Source: an uncultured Sphingobacteriaceae bacterium
Lineage (GTDB): Bacteria; Bacteroidota; Bacteroidia; Sphingobacteriales; Sphingobacteriaceae
Direction of reading: 5' to 3'
Assembly (NCBI GenBank): GCA_946480915.1
Contig: CAMLLO010000014.1
Location: 1-64,000, forward strand
Length of the DNA: 64,000 nucleotides
Below, piece after piece: positions 16,382 to 24,663 of the stretch. The notes below the pieces were generated by a model. That model was given only the letters and a program-made list of their open reading frames with translations, was not told the origin of the DNA and searched no databases. The position numbers and the translations under genes were made by a program. Every line of letters starts with the position of its first letter. Positions within the stretch are counted from its first letter, which is position 1.

Positions 16382-16992
16382 TGTGTTCTAAGATAAGTTA
16401 AGGTACTTAGGTTGATTTTCTCAAATTTCGATATAACTGTATTTAGCAGGGCTTTCGGTATTTCGAGTTCTATGTTACAGGTGTTTTCAAATTGTTGATA
16501 GAGGATTGTTAAACTATGATCCTTAATGATCTTCATAATGTCGTTCATTTGAAGATAGTTAAAGGAAATTATATAAACGTCATTCACAGTTAACTCAATA
16601 ATCTCTGCTTTGTTTAGAGCTTCAATAGTGGCCGATTTATATGCGTTGATTAAGCCTGGCACACCTAAAAGCGTGCCTCCAAAATATCTGACCACCACTA
16701 CCAGAATGTTGGTCAGATCGTATGATAAAATAGTGTTGAGGATTGGTCTTCCTGCTGTTCCTGATGGTTCTCCATCATCGTTTAAGCGGAAAATAGATCT
16801 GTCTGGGCCAAAGCGAACTGCCCAGCAATGATGTCTGGCTTTGGGATGCAGAGCTTTCAAAGCTGAAATATGATCCTTTACATTTACTTCTGATCCGACG
16901 GGATAGGCATATGCAAGAAATTTACTGCCCTTATCCCTGAAAATCCCTTCAGAAGCTTTGGCAATTGTTTTATAACGATCATCAAAAAGCAT
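16378..16992 (-). CDS. YigZ/IMPACT family protein
   Basis: A 204-residue protein of the YigZ (UPF0029/IMPACT) family. The N-terminal domain carries the family signature in KARHHCWAVRFG, DDGEPSGTAGRPIL and VVVVRYFGGTLLGVPGLI. A smaller C-terminal domain (DUF1949-like) follows. Eukaryotic IMPACT regulates GCN2; the bacterial role is not established. A longer reading from TTG 17010 is possible, but that codon lies inside a -7 promoter box (17008-17015), so the ATG at 16992 is preferred. The gene overlaps the nucleoside phosphorylase by four bases and the two form an operon. Confidence 0.9.
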   Translation of the reverse strand: MLFDDRYKTIAKASEGIFRDKGSKFLAYAYPVGSEVNVKDHISALKALHPKARHHCWAVRFGPDRSIFRLNDDGEPSGTAGRPILNTILSYDLTNILVVVVRYFGGTLLGVPGLINAYKSATIEALNKAEIIELTVNDVYIISFNYLQMNDIMKIIKDHSLTILYQQFENTCNIELEIPKALLNTVISKFEKINLSTLTYLRTQ

Positions 16993-17007
16993 GTATGCAA
17001 GTATAGA

Positions 17008-17015
17008 CAAAAGTA
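17008..17015 (-). promoter_or_regulatory. -7 promoter box for the YigZ-phosphorylase operon
   Basis: TACTTTTG on the minus strand matches TAnnTTTG and ends 15 bases before the ATG at 16992. No TTTG is found 19 bases further upstream. Confidence 0.5.
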
Positions 17016-17063
17016 GGGAAGGCTATTTAGGAGTTAGATATTTTTAAAACTAGCAGGTAAGTC

Positions 17064-17080
17064 TTCCTGTTAAACAGGAA
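17064..17080. promoter_or_regulatory. 17-base palindrome between divergent YigZ and SDR genes
   Basis: TTCCTGTT and AACAGGAA are perfect 8-base arms around a single A. The palindrome ends 14 bases before the SDR ATG at 17095 and about 70 bases upstream of the YigZ start. Size and position are typical of an operator for a dimeric regulator; the regulator is not known. Confidence 0.45.
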
Positions 17081-17094
17081 ATCATCCATCTAAA

Positions 17095-17958
17095 ATGCAA
17101 AAATCAAACGAAGAAAAACCACTTCAGCCACCTCAAACGCAGGATAAGCAACCGGGGATAGAATCAAAGATGATACCTCGACCAGCTTTTGAAGGCCAGG
17201 ATGTATTTTCTAAGCTGGCGGGAAAAGTTGCTATTATCACAGGCGGGGATAGTGGGATTGGTCGAGCCACAGCAGTTCTTTTCGCCAGAGAAGGTGCCGA
17301 TGTTGTAATTGCTTACTTAAACGAGCACAAGGATGCCGAGGAGACAAAAAAGGAAGTGGAAGAAGAAGGCCAGCAATGCATCTTAATTGCCGGAGACGTG
17401 GGAGAGGAGCAGCATTGTATAAAAATTGTGGAGGATACAATCAAGAAATTTGGCAGGCTTGATATTTTAGTCAATAACGCGGCGGTTCAATATCCACAAG
17501 AAAATATTGAAGATATAACGTCAGAACAGCTAGAAAACACTTTCCGCACAAATATTTTCGCCTATTTCTATATGGCTAAAGCGGCCCTTAAACATTTGCA
17601 GAAAGGAAGCTCAATAATTAATTCAACTTCAGTAACGGCATATCGAGGCAGTAGCCATTTATTAGATTATGCATCTACAAAGGGTGCTATTGTTGCTTTC
17701 ACCCGCTCCCTTTCTCAGAATCTTGCGAAAAAAGGAATTCGCGTAAACGGCGTTGCACCTGGACCGATCTGGACTCCATTAATTCCCTCCACGTTTCCTG
17801 CAGATCAAGTTGCCACCTTTGGAAGTGATGTTCCCTTAGGAAGGCCGGGGCAACCTGAGGAGGTGGCGCCTTCGTATCTTTTCTTAGCTTCGGAAGATTC
17901 AAGTTATATAACCGGACAAGTTCTTCATCCCAACGGAGGTGAGATTATTAACGGTTAA
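17095..17958 (+). CDS. SDR family oxidoreductase (YghA/general-stress dehydrogenase type)
   Basis: A 287-residue short-chain dehydrogenase with an N-terminal extension of about 40 residues before the Rossmann fold. The cofactor motif TGGDSGIGRA, NNAA, the catalytic Ser in NSTSVTAY and the YASTKGA motif (Tyr and Lys) are all present. They are followed by VAPGPIWTPL, which shapes the substrate pocket. The extended N-terminus and the PGPIWTPLIPSTF segment are typical of the YghA/GSP39 group, often stress-induced. The substrate is unknown. A palindrome lies just upstream. Downstream hairpins separate it from ppc. Confidence 0.9.
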   Translation: MQKSNEEKPLQPPQTQDKQPGIESKMIPRPAFEGQDVFSKLAGKVAIITGGDSGIGRATAVLFAREGADVVIAYLNEHKDAEETKKEVEEEGQQCILIAGDVGEEQHCIKIVEDTIKKFGRLDILVNNAAVQYPQENIEDITSEQLENTFRTNIFAYFYMAKAALKHLQKGSSIINSTSVTAYRGSSHLLDYASTKGAIVAFTRSLSQNLAKKGIRVNGVAPGPIWTPLIPSTFPADQVATFGSDVPLGRPGQPEEVAPSYLFLASEDSSYITGQVLHPNGGEIING

Positions 17959-17997
17959 TTGCCAAAAACTGCCTCAGTTTTGGGTTCAAAAACGTAA

Positions 17998-18041
17998 TTA
18001 GGACGGTAAAATGATAATAATAATGTCTTTTATCGTCCTAA
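17998..18041 (+). terminator. hairpin between the SDR gene and ppc
   Basis: TTAGGACGGTAAAA pairs with TTTTATCGTCCTAA (14 base pairs, one G-T wobble) around a 16-base loop, then AAAGTTTT. It follows a shorter stem at about 17963-17982 (AAAACTG/CAGTTTT). Both separate the SDR from the ppc promoter that begins five bases later. Confidence 0.65.
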
Positions 18042-18045
18042 AAGT

Positions 18046-18075
18046 TTTGCATACGGTATATTCCTACTATTTTTG
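18046..18075 (+). promoter_or_regulatory. -33/-7 promoter of ppc
   Basis: TTTG at 18046-18049 and TATTTTTG at 18068-18075 are separated by 18 bases, matching the Bacteroidota promoter pattern. The ppc ATG is 25 bases downstream of the -7 box. Confidence 0.6.
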
Positions 18076-18100
18076 TTAGCCGAAGGCCGAAGCAATTAAC

Positions 18101-20671
18101 ATGAAATTAAGTCAGAAAGAAGCACTTTTCACAAGTGAGGTAGTAACAAGGTTTGAACTTTACAATAGTTTGTTTTTAACTTTGCCATTCTATCGCATTA
18201 AACACACAGGAACATTATTGCCATTTTTTACCTCTCATTGCGAAGGAGGAGTGAAGAATCATTTAACTCCTGAAGATATTATCGAGAGTTTTTTTGGACA
18301 GTATGAACAGTACGTCCAAGCAGAAGACCGCTTCGATCTTTTATTCAGGTTCATACAATACATTGAAAGGCAAGTGGTGCTTTTCGATGCTATTGAAGAC
18401 TCGGCATTTAATAAAACCAGCCGTCATGAGGATTCAGGGAGCTTGCCGGTATTATTACACCAGGCTGCTTCAAATCCGGCGATGAAAGCTCAAATCAAAC
18501 AAAAGCTTGAGGAGTTTTCATTAAGATTAGTATTAACAGCCCATCCTACGCAGTTTTATCCGGGTAGTGTATTGGCGATTATTACCGATTTGACACACGC
18601 TTTAAAAGGCAATGATATAAATACCGTTCATGAGCTTTTACAGCAGTTGGGAAAAACGCCATTCTTCAATAAAAATAAACCTACTCCGGTAGACGAAGCC
18701 ATAAGTTTAGCATGGTTCTTAGAAAACGTGTTTTACAATGTCGTTTCTACTCTTCAAAAAGAAATAGAAAACGAGTTCGAAGGGCCTATATTTATTAATC
18801 CACAACTTATAGAGTTGGGTTTTTGGCCTGGAGGCGATAGAGATGGCAATCCGAATGTAACATCTCAAAGTACAAAAGACGTTTCAGAAATATTACGAGA
18901 AATCCTTTTCCGTTGCTATTACCGCGATTTTAAAACGCTAAAACGTCGGATAACTTTCCGTGGAGTGGAAAAATATTTGGACCGTTTGCAAGAGCTGTTC
19001 TATCAGAATAGTTTTATGCGAGTGGAGGAGCCCCGTGACTTGCAAGATGAAATTATTGAGAATCTTGAAGCTATCAAGAACGTTCTGGTAAACAGCCACG
19101 ACAGCCTTTTCTTAAATACTGTGGATGATTTAATTCGCAAGGTAAGATTATTCGGATGTTATTTTGCATCCCTTGATATTCGTCAGGATAGTCGTGTATT
19201 AAGAAAAACACACCAGGCTTGCCGCCAATATTTAAGTTCACCTTTCCCGGAAGGCTACGATAAATTACCTGAACAAGAAAAACTTCAGAAACTAACGTTC
19301 GAAGAAGCCGATTGCCCATGCGATACGTTGGACGATCTAAGCAATGACACGCTTCAAACCATTCGTTTGATGAAGAACATCCAGTTCGCTGGTGGCGAAA
19401 AAGCTTCTCATCGTTTTATTATAAGTAACTGTCAGCAGGCTTCGGATATTTTACAGCTAATGAACCTCTTTATGTGGAGCGGCTGGAAAAAAGAAGACAT
19501 TCACGTTGATTTTGTTCCATTATTTGAAACCGTTCAGGATCTTGCATCCGCTGCTCATGTAATGGAAAGCCTGTACACTCATCCGTTTTATAAAGGACAT
19601 TTAAAAAACCGGGGTAACAAGCAGGTGATCATGCTTGGTTTTTCTGATAGTACGAAAGACGGTGGTTATTTAATGGCAAACTGGTCGATTTATAAAGCCA
19701 AAATTGAGCTTACTACCATTGCCAGAAATTATGATATTGATCTGGCCTTCTTTGATGGCCGTGGAGGCCCACCTGCACGTGGCGGAGGTAAAACACATAA
19801 GTTTTATGCAACCATGGGCCAGGAAATTGCAAATGATCATATTCAGTTGACTATTCAGGGACAAACGATTAGCAGCCAGTATGGCTCTTTCGATACTGCG
19901 CATTATAACATTGAGCAATTAATTAATGCAGGTGTTGTTTCATCCTTGGATACTCATAACGATAAGGACACCTTAACTGCTGCCGAAAAAGCTCTGATTG
20001 ATGTAATGGCAAATGAAAGCCATCACGCATTTGTAGCCTTAAGAGAAGATCCGTTATTTTTAAAATATCTTGAGTCTTACAGTCCCTTAAAACTTTTATC
20101 ACAGATAAATATCAGCAGCAGACCTGTTAAACGTAATTCGGGAGCAGAACTTAAGCTCGAAGATCTTCGTGCAATCAGTTTTGTAACCTCATGGAGCCAG
20201 TTGAAACAAAACATTCCAGGATTTTATGGTGTAGGCTCTGCGCTGAAGAAAGTAAAGGCGAACGGAGACTGGGATGAAGTTAAACGTCTCTATATAAGTT
20301 CTGGTCAGTTTAAAACGATGATAGATAACTGCATGATGTCTATGTCCAAGTCTGATTTCAGAATTACTGCCTATCTTCAAAAAGATAAAAAGTTCGGATA
20401 TTTCTGGAAAACGTTAAAGGCGGAATACGAGCTTACCCGCGATCTTATTCTCGAACTAACGGGTACCACGGTAATAATGGAGCAATATCCGGTTGAGCGA
20501 CGTTCAATTGCGCTAAGGGAGAAAATTATTTTGCCTCTGGTGACAATTCAGCATTATGCTTTACAAAAATTGCAATCGGAAGATCTTGATGAAAAGCAAA
20601 TTGCCATCTATAATAAGCTGGTTATCAGAACTGTTTATGGAATTGTTAATGCGGGAAGAAATTTAGCATAA
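18101..20671 (+). CDS. ppc: phosphoenolpyruvate carboxylase
   Basis: Carboxylates PEP with bicarbonate to oxaloacetate, refilling the TCA cycle; it complements the acetyl-CoA made by the fad operon. The 856-residue protein has the PEPC landmarks: TAHPT with catalytic His148, WPGGDRDGNPNV, GFSDSTKDGGYL, and the glycine-rich loop GRGGPPARGGG. Two positions differ from the textbook enzyme: HPTQ instead of HPTE, and Asp552 in FDGRGG where E. coli has a histidine (FHGRGG). The C-terminus ends GRNLA rather than RNTG. It keeps enough active-site structure to be functional; altered bicarbonate or effector handling is possible. Confidence 0.93.
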   Translation: MKLSQKEALFTSEVVTRFELYNSLFLTLPFYRIKHTGTLLPFFTSHCEGGVKNHLTPEDIIESFFGQYEQYVQAEDRFDLLFRFIQYIERQVVLFDAIEDSAFNKTSRHEDSGSLPVLLHQAASNPAMKAQIKQKLEEFSLRLVLTAHPTQFYPGSVLAIITDLTHALKGNDINTVHELLQQLGKTPFFNKNKPTPVDEAISLAWFLENVFYNVVSTLQKEIENEFEGPIFINPQLIELGFWPGGDRDGNPNVTSQSTKDVSEILREILFRCYYRDFKTLKRRITFRGVEKYLDRLQELFYQNSFMRVEEPRDLQDEIIENLEAIKNVLVNSHDSLFLNTVDDLIRKVRLFGCYFASLDIRQDSRVLRKTHQACRQYLSSPFPEGYDKLPEQEKLQKLTFEEADCPCDTLDDLSNDTLQTIRLMKNIQFAGGEKASHRFIISNCQQASDILQLMNLFMWSGWKKEDIHVDFVPLFETVQDLASAAHVMESLYTHPFYKGHLKNRGNKQVIMLGFSDSTKDGGYLMANWSIYKAKIELTTIARNYDIDLAFFDGRGGPPARGGGKTHKFYATMGQEIANDHIQLTIQGQTISSQYGSFDTAHYNIEQLINAGVVSSLDTHNDKDTLTAAEKALIDVMANESHHAFVALREDPLFLKYLESYSPLKLLSQINISSRPVKRNSGAELKLEDLRAISFVTSWSQLKQNIPGFYGVGSALKKVKANGDWDEVKRLYISSGQFKTMIDNCMMSMSKSDFRITAYLQKDKKFGYFWKTLKAEYELTRDLILELTGTTVIMEQYPVERRSIALREKIILPLVTIQHYALQKLQSEDLDEKQIAIYNKLVIRTVYGIVNAGRNLA

Positions 20672-20699
20672 GTCAACAAGTACAATTAATATTTATTGA

Positions 20700-20732
20700 A
20701 AAGCCTAAGTTTTATAACTTAGGCTTTCTTGT
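20700..20732 (+). terminator. intrinsic terminator after ppc
   Basis: AAAGCCTAAGTT and AACTTAGGCTTT make a perfect 12-base-pair stem with a TTAT loop, followed by CTTGTTG. It is 28 bases past the ppc stop and only 9 bases before the ThuA-like ATG. Confidence 0.85.
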
Positions 20733-20740
20733 TGTATATT

Positions 20741-21475
20741 ATGAAAAAGCTGCTATTATTAATTATACCCTGCCTGTTGAGTTTATCGTTTAAATCTGAT
20801 TTTATCAGTTCAAAGAAACCGGTAAAAGTTTTGATTTTTTCAAAGACGCTGGGTTTCAGGCATAAAAGTATCAACGATGGTATAGCTGCCATTCAAAAGC
20901 TGGGCAAAACAAACAACTTTATTGCAGATACAACTGAGAATCCATCAAAATTTACTTCTGAAAACCTGAAAAATTATCGGGCAATAATTTTCTTGAGTCC
21001 TACCGGTGAGTTTTTTGATGAGGATCAGAAAGCAGCTTTTAAGAATTATATTCAAAAGGGCGGAGGCTTTGTCGGAGTACATGCAGCTACCGATTGTTTG
21101 TTTAAATGGGAATGGTACGGAAAGATGATAGGGGCCTATTTTACGGATCATCCTGCAATTCAGGAAGCAAGTTTAACCTTGCTTAACACCAGACACCAGG
21201 CAACTAAATCACTCGTCTCACCATGGAAACGCACCGACGAATGGTATAATTTCAAGTACACGAATCCCGATATCAAAGTATTAATTAACATCGACGAGAA
21301 GAGTTATAAAGGAGGTAAAAATGGCGAAAAGCATCCCGTTTCCTGGTACCATGATTTTGAAGGCGGACGGATTTTTTACACTGCTCTAGGGCATACATCA
21401 GAATCTTATACATCTGATAATCACTTTTTAAAACATCTTCTTGGCGGCATAAAATATGCGGCTGATATTAAATGA
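20741..21475 (+). CDS. ThuA-like domain protein, exported
   Basis: A 244-residue protein of the ThuA family (class I glutamine amidotransferase-like fold), often linked to sugar metabolism but biochemically poorly defined. The N-terminus (MKKLLLLIIPCLLSLSFKS) looks like a signal peptide or lipoprotein-like leader without an obvious lipobox. The family core is visible in VLIFSKTLGFRHKSI, YRAIIFLSPTGEFFDEDQ, GGGFVGVHAATDC and RIFYTALGHT. The ATG at 20741 is chosen over an upstream TTG because it starts the leader. It begins just past the ppc terminator, so its promoter must overlap the hairpin or it relies on read-through. Confidence 0.85.
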   Translation: MKKLLLLIIPCLLSLSFKSDFISSKKPVKVLIFSKTLGFRHKSINDGIAAIQKLGKTNNFIADTTENPSKFTSENLKNYRAIIFLSPTGEFFDEDQKAAFKNYIQKGGGFVGVHAATDCLFKWEWYGKMIGAYFTDHPAIQEASLTLLNTRHQATKSLVSPWKRTDEWYNFKYTNPDIKVLINIDEKSYKGGKNGEKHPVSWYHDFEGGRIFYTALGHTSESYTSDNHFLKHLLGGIKYAADIK

Positions 21476-21509
21476 TCGCATCTTGTAATCATCACCTAAT
21501 TAAATTAGT

Positions 21510-22532
21510 ATGGAAAATCAAATCGTTACGGGTATATTATCGTATGGCATGTCTGGTAGATTATTCCATGCGCCTTTTATAGATACACATAAGCATTTCA
21601 AGTTGTATGCAGTTACAGAACGGCACGAAAAAAAAGCGGCATTGCGGTATCATGACCTAATAAGCCATAATTCTGTCGACGACCTGATAGCTGATCCGAA
21701 AATTGAATTAGTGATAGTTAACACTCCGAATAACACACATTATGAATTTTCTAAAAAAGCCTTACTAGCTGGTAAACATGTATTAGTTGAAAAGCCTTTC
21801 GCCGCAACATCTGCAGAAGCCAAAGAACTGTTTGATCTTTCAAGAACAGTTAACCGTAAAGTGATGGTTTACCAGAACCGGCGCTGGGATTCTGACTTTC
21901 AATCTGTTAAAACCGCAATCGAAAGCGGAAGCCTCGGAAACTTAATCGAAGTTCATTTTCGTTTCGACCGTTACCGGAGAGAGATAAGTAAAAAGGCGTT
22001 TAAAGAGAATCCTCTTCCCGCCAGTGGTTTGAGTTATGATTTAGGTCCCCATTTATTGGATCAGATAATTAGTTTGTTCGGAAAGCCATTGAAATGGTTT
22101 AAAACCTTACGAACATTCAGACCTGATTCAAAAGTGGATGACTATATGAACGTGCATTTAATTTATCCCGGCGGCCTAAACATTTTTGTGACAGCAAGTT
22201 TATTAACTGCATATCCACTACCTGCCTTTGTTTTGCATGGAACGCAGGGAAGCTTTGTTAAGGACAGAGTTGATGTTCAGGAATCGCAATTGGATATGGG
22301 AATTTCGCCCTTAGATAGGTCTTATGGTATTGAGCCTGATGGCGCCGAGGGTATCATGACTACCATCGATGCTGAGGGAAATAAGTCATCAAGTTACCAC
22401 ACCGCTGTAAAAGGAAATTATAACAGGTTATTTGATGCTGTTTATGCTCAGATACGGAAAGATGAGCCATATCCTGTAAAGGAAGAAGAAATACTCTGGC
22501 AGTTAGAAATACTTGAAAGTCAAAGTTTCTAA
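21510..22532 (+). CDS. Gfo/Idh/MocA family oxidoreductase
   Basis: A 340-residue NAD(P)-dependent oxidoreductase. The N-terminal Rossmann domain shows GILSYGMSGRLFHAPF, and EKPFAA (residues about 96-101) is the conserved Lys-Pro motif of the family. The C-terminal beta-sheet domain contains DLGPHLLDQI with the usual substrate-binding His. The layout resembles E. coli YdgJ-like enzymes. Substrate is probably a sugar or polyol but is not identifiable. It follows the ThuA-like gene by 34 bases, and ThuA plus Gfo/Idh/MocA is a recurrent pairing in sugar catabolism, so the two may act together. Confidence 0.9.
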   Translation: MENQIVTGILSYGMSGRLFHAPFIDTHKHFKLYAVTERHEKKAALRYHDLISHNSVDDLIADPKIELVIVNTPNNTHYEFSKKALLAGKHVLVEKPFAATSAEAKELFDLSRTVNRKVMVYQNRRWDSDFQSVKTAIESGSLGNLIEVHFRFDRYRREISKKAFKENPLPASGLSYDLGPHLLDQIISLFGKPLKWFKTLRTFRPDSKVDDYMNVHLIYPGGLNIFVTASLLTAYPLPAFVLHGTQGSFVKDRVDVQESQLDMGISPLDRSYGIEPDGAEGIMTTIDAEGNKSSSYHTAVKGNYNRLFDAVYAQIRKDEPYPVKEEEILWQLEILESQSF

Positions 22533-22601
22533 ATAGGAAATCACGGAGTATTTAATTCGGAAATTGTCCGGTATTTTTTAATAATTACTATTTTAAGCCA
22601 T

Positions 22602-23399
22602 ATGAATAAAATCAGATTTTTTCAGGTTGATGCTTTCGCTGAAAAGCAATTTAAAGGAAATCCAGCCGCTGTATGTTTGCTGTATGATGAAATTTTTAAA
22701 GAAAGGATGCAAGCAATTGCTGCGGAAAATAATTTATCTGAAACTGCTTTTGTTGTTAAGGTTAAAGATGGATTCAATTTAAAATGGTTTACGCCAACTG
22801 TTGAAGTTGACCTTTGTGGCCATGCTACCCTAGCTAGCGCACATATTCTTTGGCAGGAAGGTGCTATTCCTGAAAATGAAACTATAAGGTTTTACACCAG
22901 AAGCGGCTTATTAACGGCAGTGCGGAAGAATGGTTGGATAGAGCTCGATTTTCCTGCCTCATTTGAAAAAGAGAGTTCTTTACCTCAGGAAGCATTAATT
23001 GCCTTGAATGTTAAACCTGTAAACGTTGTGTTTTCAGAGACCAGGTATCTGGTTGAATTGGCTTCTGAAGATGAAGTTGCGGATTGTAAGCCTGATTTTA
23101 ATGTACTTAAAAATCATCAAATGATCGTTCTTACCAGTCGAGGAAATAAATCATCGAAATATGATTTTGTGTCGCGGTCATTTGCTCCCGCGCATGGCAT
23201 TGATGAAGATCCGGTAACGGGTTCGTCGCATTGCTGCCTGACACCTTATTGGTCTAAAAGATTGGGAAAGTCCGAAATGTTTGCTTATCAGGCTTCGGAG
23301 CGTGGAGGTGAGATTAAAGTAAAGCTTTCGGGTGATAGAGTGCTGTTTTCTGGTAAGGCGGTTACGGTTATTGCCGGATACTTCATGTTAAATGAGTGA
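22602..23399 (+). CDS. PhzF family isomerase/epimerase
   Basis: A 265-residue protein of the PhzF/diaminopimelate-epimerase fold. Signatures are FKGNPAAVCLL at about 18-28, the catalytic-Glu context LSETAFV, DLCGHATLASAH, and DEDPVTGSSHC near the C-terminus. PhzF isomerises a phenazine precursor, but most homologues lie outside phenazine clusters and have unknown substrates. No phenazine genes are nearby, so this is likely a generic isomerase. It is plus-strand, 69 bases after the oxidoreductase gene. Confidence 0.9.
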   Translation: MNKIRFFQVDAFAEKQFKGNPAAVCLLYDEIFKERMQAIAAENNLSETAFVVKVKDGFNLKWFTPTVEVDLCGHATLASAHILWQEGAIPENETIRFYTRSGLLTAVRKNGWIELDFPASFEKESSLPQEALIALNVKPVNVVFSETRYLVELASEDEVADCKPDFNVLKNHQMIVLTSRGNKSSKYDFVSRSFAPAHGIDEDPVTGSSHCCLTPYWSKRLGKSEMFAYQASERGGEIKVKLSGDRVLFSGKAVTVIAGYFMLNE

Positions 23400-23511
23400 T
23401 AGCCCGTTTCCTTGGTAGTTTGATAAGCTCTTGATCTGCTTATTTAAAGTATTTTAAACCTATGCCATGGCTTGTTGTTCAATGTTTAGATAAAAACTAA
23501 CATTACAACCT

Positions 23512-24540
23512 ATGGAGATTTTGAAAAATGCAGAATATATTCCTATAAAGAGCTCCGGTCTGGAGTATTATAAAGTTGCTCCAGGAGTATGGGGGATGAA
23601 AATACACTTTGTTAATGTCTATATAATTGCTGCCGGCGACAACGAAGGAAATAATTGGGTATTGGTAGATGCAGGCTTAAAGGGTTCGGCGGACAAAATA
23701 AAGCGAATGGCCGAAGATATCTTTGGTGAAGATACCCAGCCCAGCGCAATCATTTTAACGCATGGACATTTCGATCATGTAGGCGGATTAGAGGAGCTGT
23801 TAGAGATCTGGAAGGCACCGGTTTATGCACATTATCTAGAGCTTCCCTATTTAAAAGGCGTTTCGTCTTATCCTCCGCCAGATCCGATGGTGGGTGGTGG
23901 TTTAATGAGCCTGATGTCCTGGGCCTTTCCGAAAAGCCCTAAGAATCTCGGAACCCGGGTGCATCGTTTAAACGCAAGCGGAGAGGTGCCTGGATTACCG
24001 GACTGGCAGTTTATTCAAACTCCGGGACATTCTCCGGGACAGATCTCACTTTTCAGGGAAACTGATCGTACATTGATTGCAGCTGATGCTTTTGTAACTA
24101 CCAAACAGGAGTCTGCTTTTTCGGTAATAACCCAAAAGCACGTTCTGTCTGGCCCGCCTAAATATTTTACCATAGACTGGGTTGCCGCTAAAGAATCAGT
24201 GCAAAAACTTCTGGACCTTAAACCTCTGGCGGCAGCAACCGGACATGGTTATCCTATGTATGGAGAAGAATTAATGTCAGCATTAACTAATCTGGTAGAA
24301 AATTTCGAAAAGGAAGCTGTTCCGATTTATGGCAGGTATGTTAAAGAACCCGCAAGAGCAAATAAAAACGGCGTTCAGTACATACCAAAACATGTGAATA
24401 ATCCCGAGTTACTTGTTACTGTTGCTATAATAGGTGCAGCTGCGGCGTTTGCGATTGTTTGGAAACTTACTCGCAAAAGCAAAAAGGTAAATGATGATTA
24501 CTCTAGTGTTTCCGAACTATTTGCGAAAGGGTTTAGTTGA
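23512..24540 (+). CDS. metallo-beta-lactamase fold hydrolase with C-terminal membrane tail
   Basis: A 342-residue MBL-fold protein. The metal motif THGHFDHVGG (HxHxDH type) is at about 83-92; the other ligands appear as PGHSPGQ and as Asp in IAADAF. The final His is in ATGHGYPMYG. After the hydrolase domain there is a hydrophobic segment (VTVAIIGAAAAFAIVW) followed by basic residues and a short polar tail. This is consistent with tail-anchoring of a cytosolic enzyme, since no N-terminal signal is present. The substrate is unknown. It ends in a strong hairpin shared with the convergent baeRF gene. Confidence 0.88.
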   Translation: MEILKNAEYIPIKSSGLEYYKVAPGVWGMKIHFVNVYIIAAGDNEGNNWVLVDAGLKGSADKIKRMAEDIFGEDTQPSAIILTHGHFDHVGGLEELLEIWKAPVYAHYLELPYLKGVSSYPPPDPMVGGGLMSLMSWAFPKSPKNLGTRVHRLNASGEVPGLPDWQFIQTPGHSPGQISLFRETDRTLIAADAFVTTKQESAFSVITQKHVLSGPPKYFTIDWVAAKESVQKLLDLKPLAAATGHGYPMYGEELMSALTNLVENFEKEAVPIYGRYVKEPARANKNGVQYIPKHVNNPELLVTVAIIGAAAAFAIVWKLTRKSKKVNDDYSSVSELFAKGFS

Positions 24541-24597
24541 TCATTTCAAAAATCTACCTTTGGAATACAAATAAAATTCAGGGAATTCTTATAACAG

Positions 24598-24649
24598 CGT
24601 TTGTTATTTTGAATGATAGATTATTCTCAACTATCCAAAATAACAAACG
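24598..24649. terminator. bidirectional terminator between MBL and baeRF genes
   Basis: CGTTTGTTATTTTG (24598-24611) and CAAAATAACAAACG (24636-24649) pair perfectly over 14 bases; inside them GATAG and CTATC extend the stem. It lies between two convergent genes and has T- and A-rich flanks on both sides. Confidence 0.85.
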
Positions 24650-24663
24650 TTGTAAAGTTATTA

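Noticed and set aside
22602..23399. Phenazine biosynthesis locus suggested by PhzF
   Set aside because: No other phenazine gene is adjacent and PhzF-like proteins are common in unrelated genomes.
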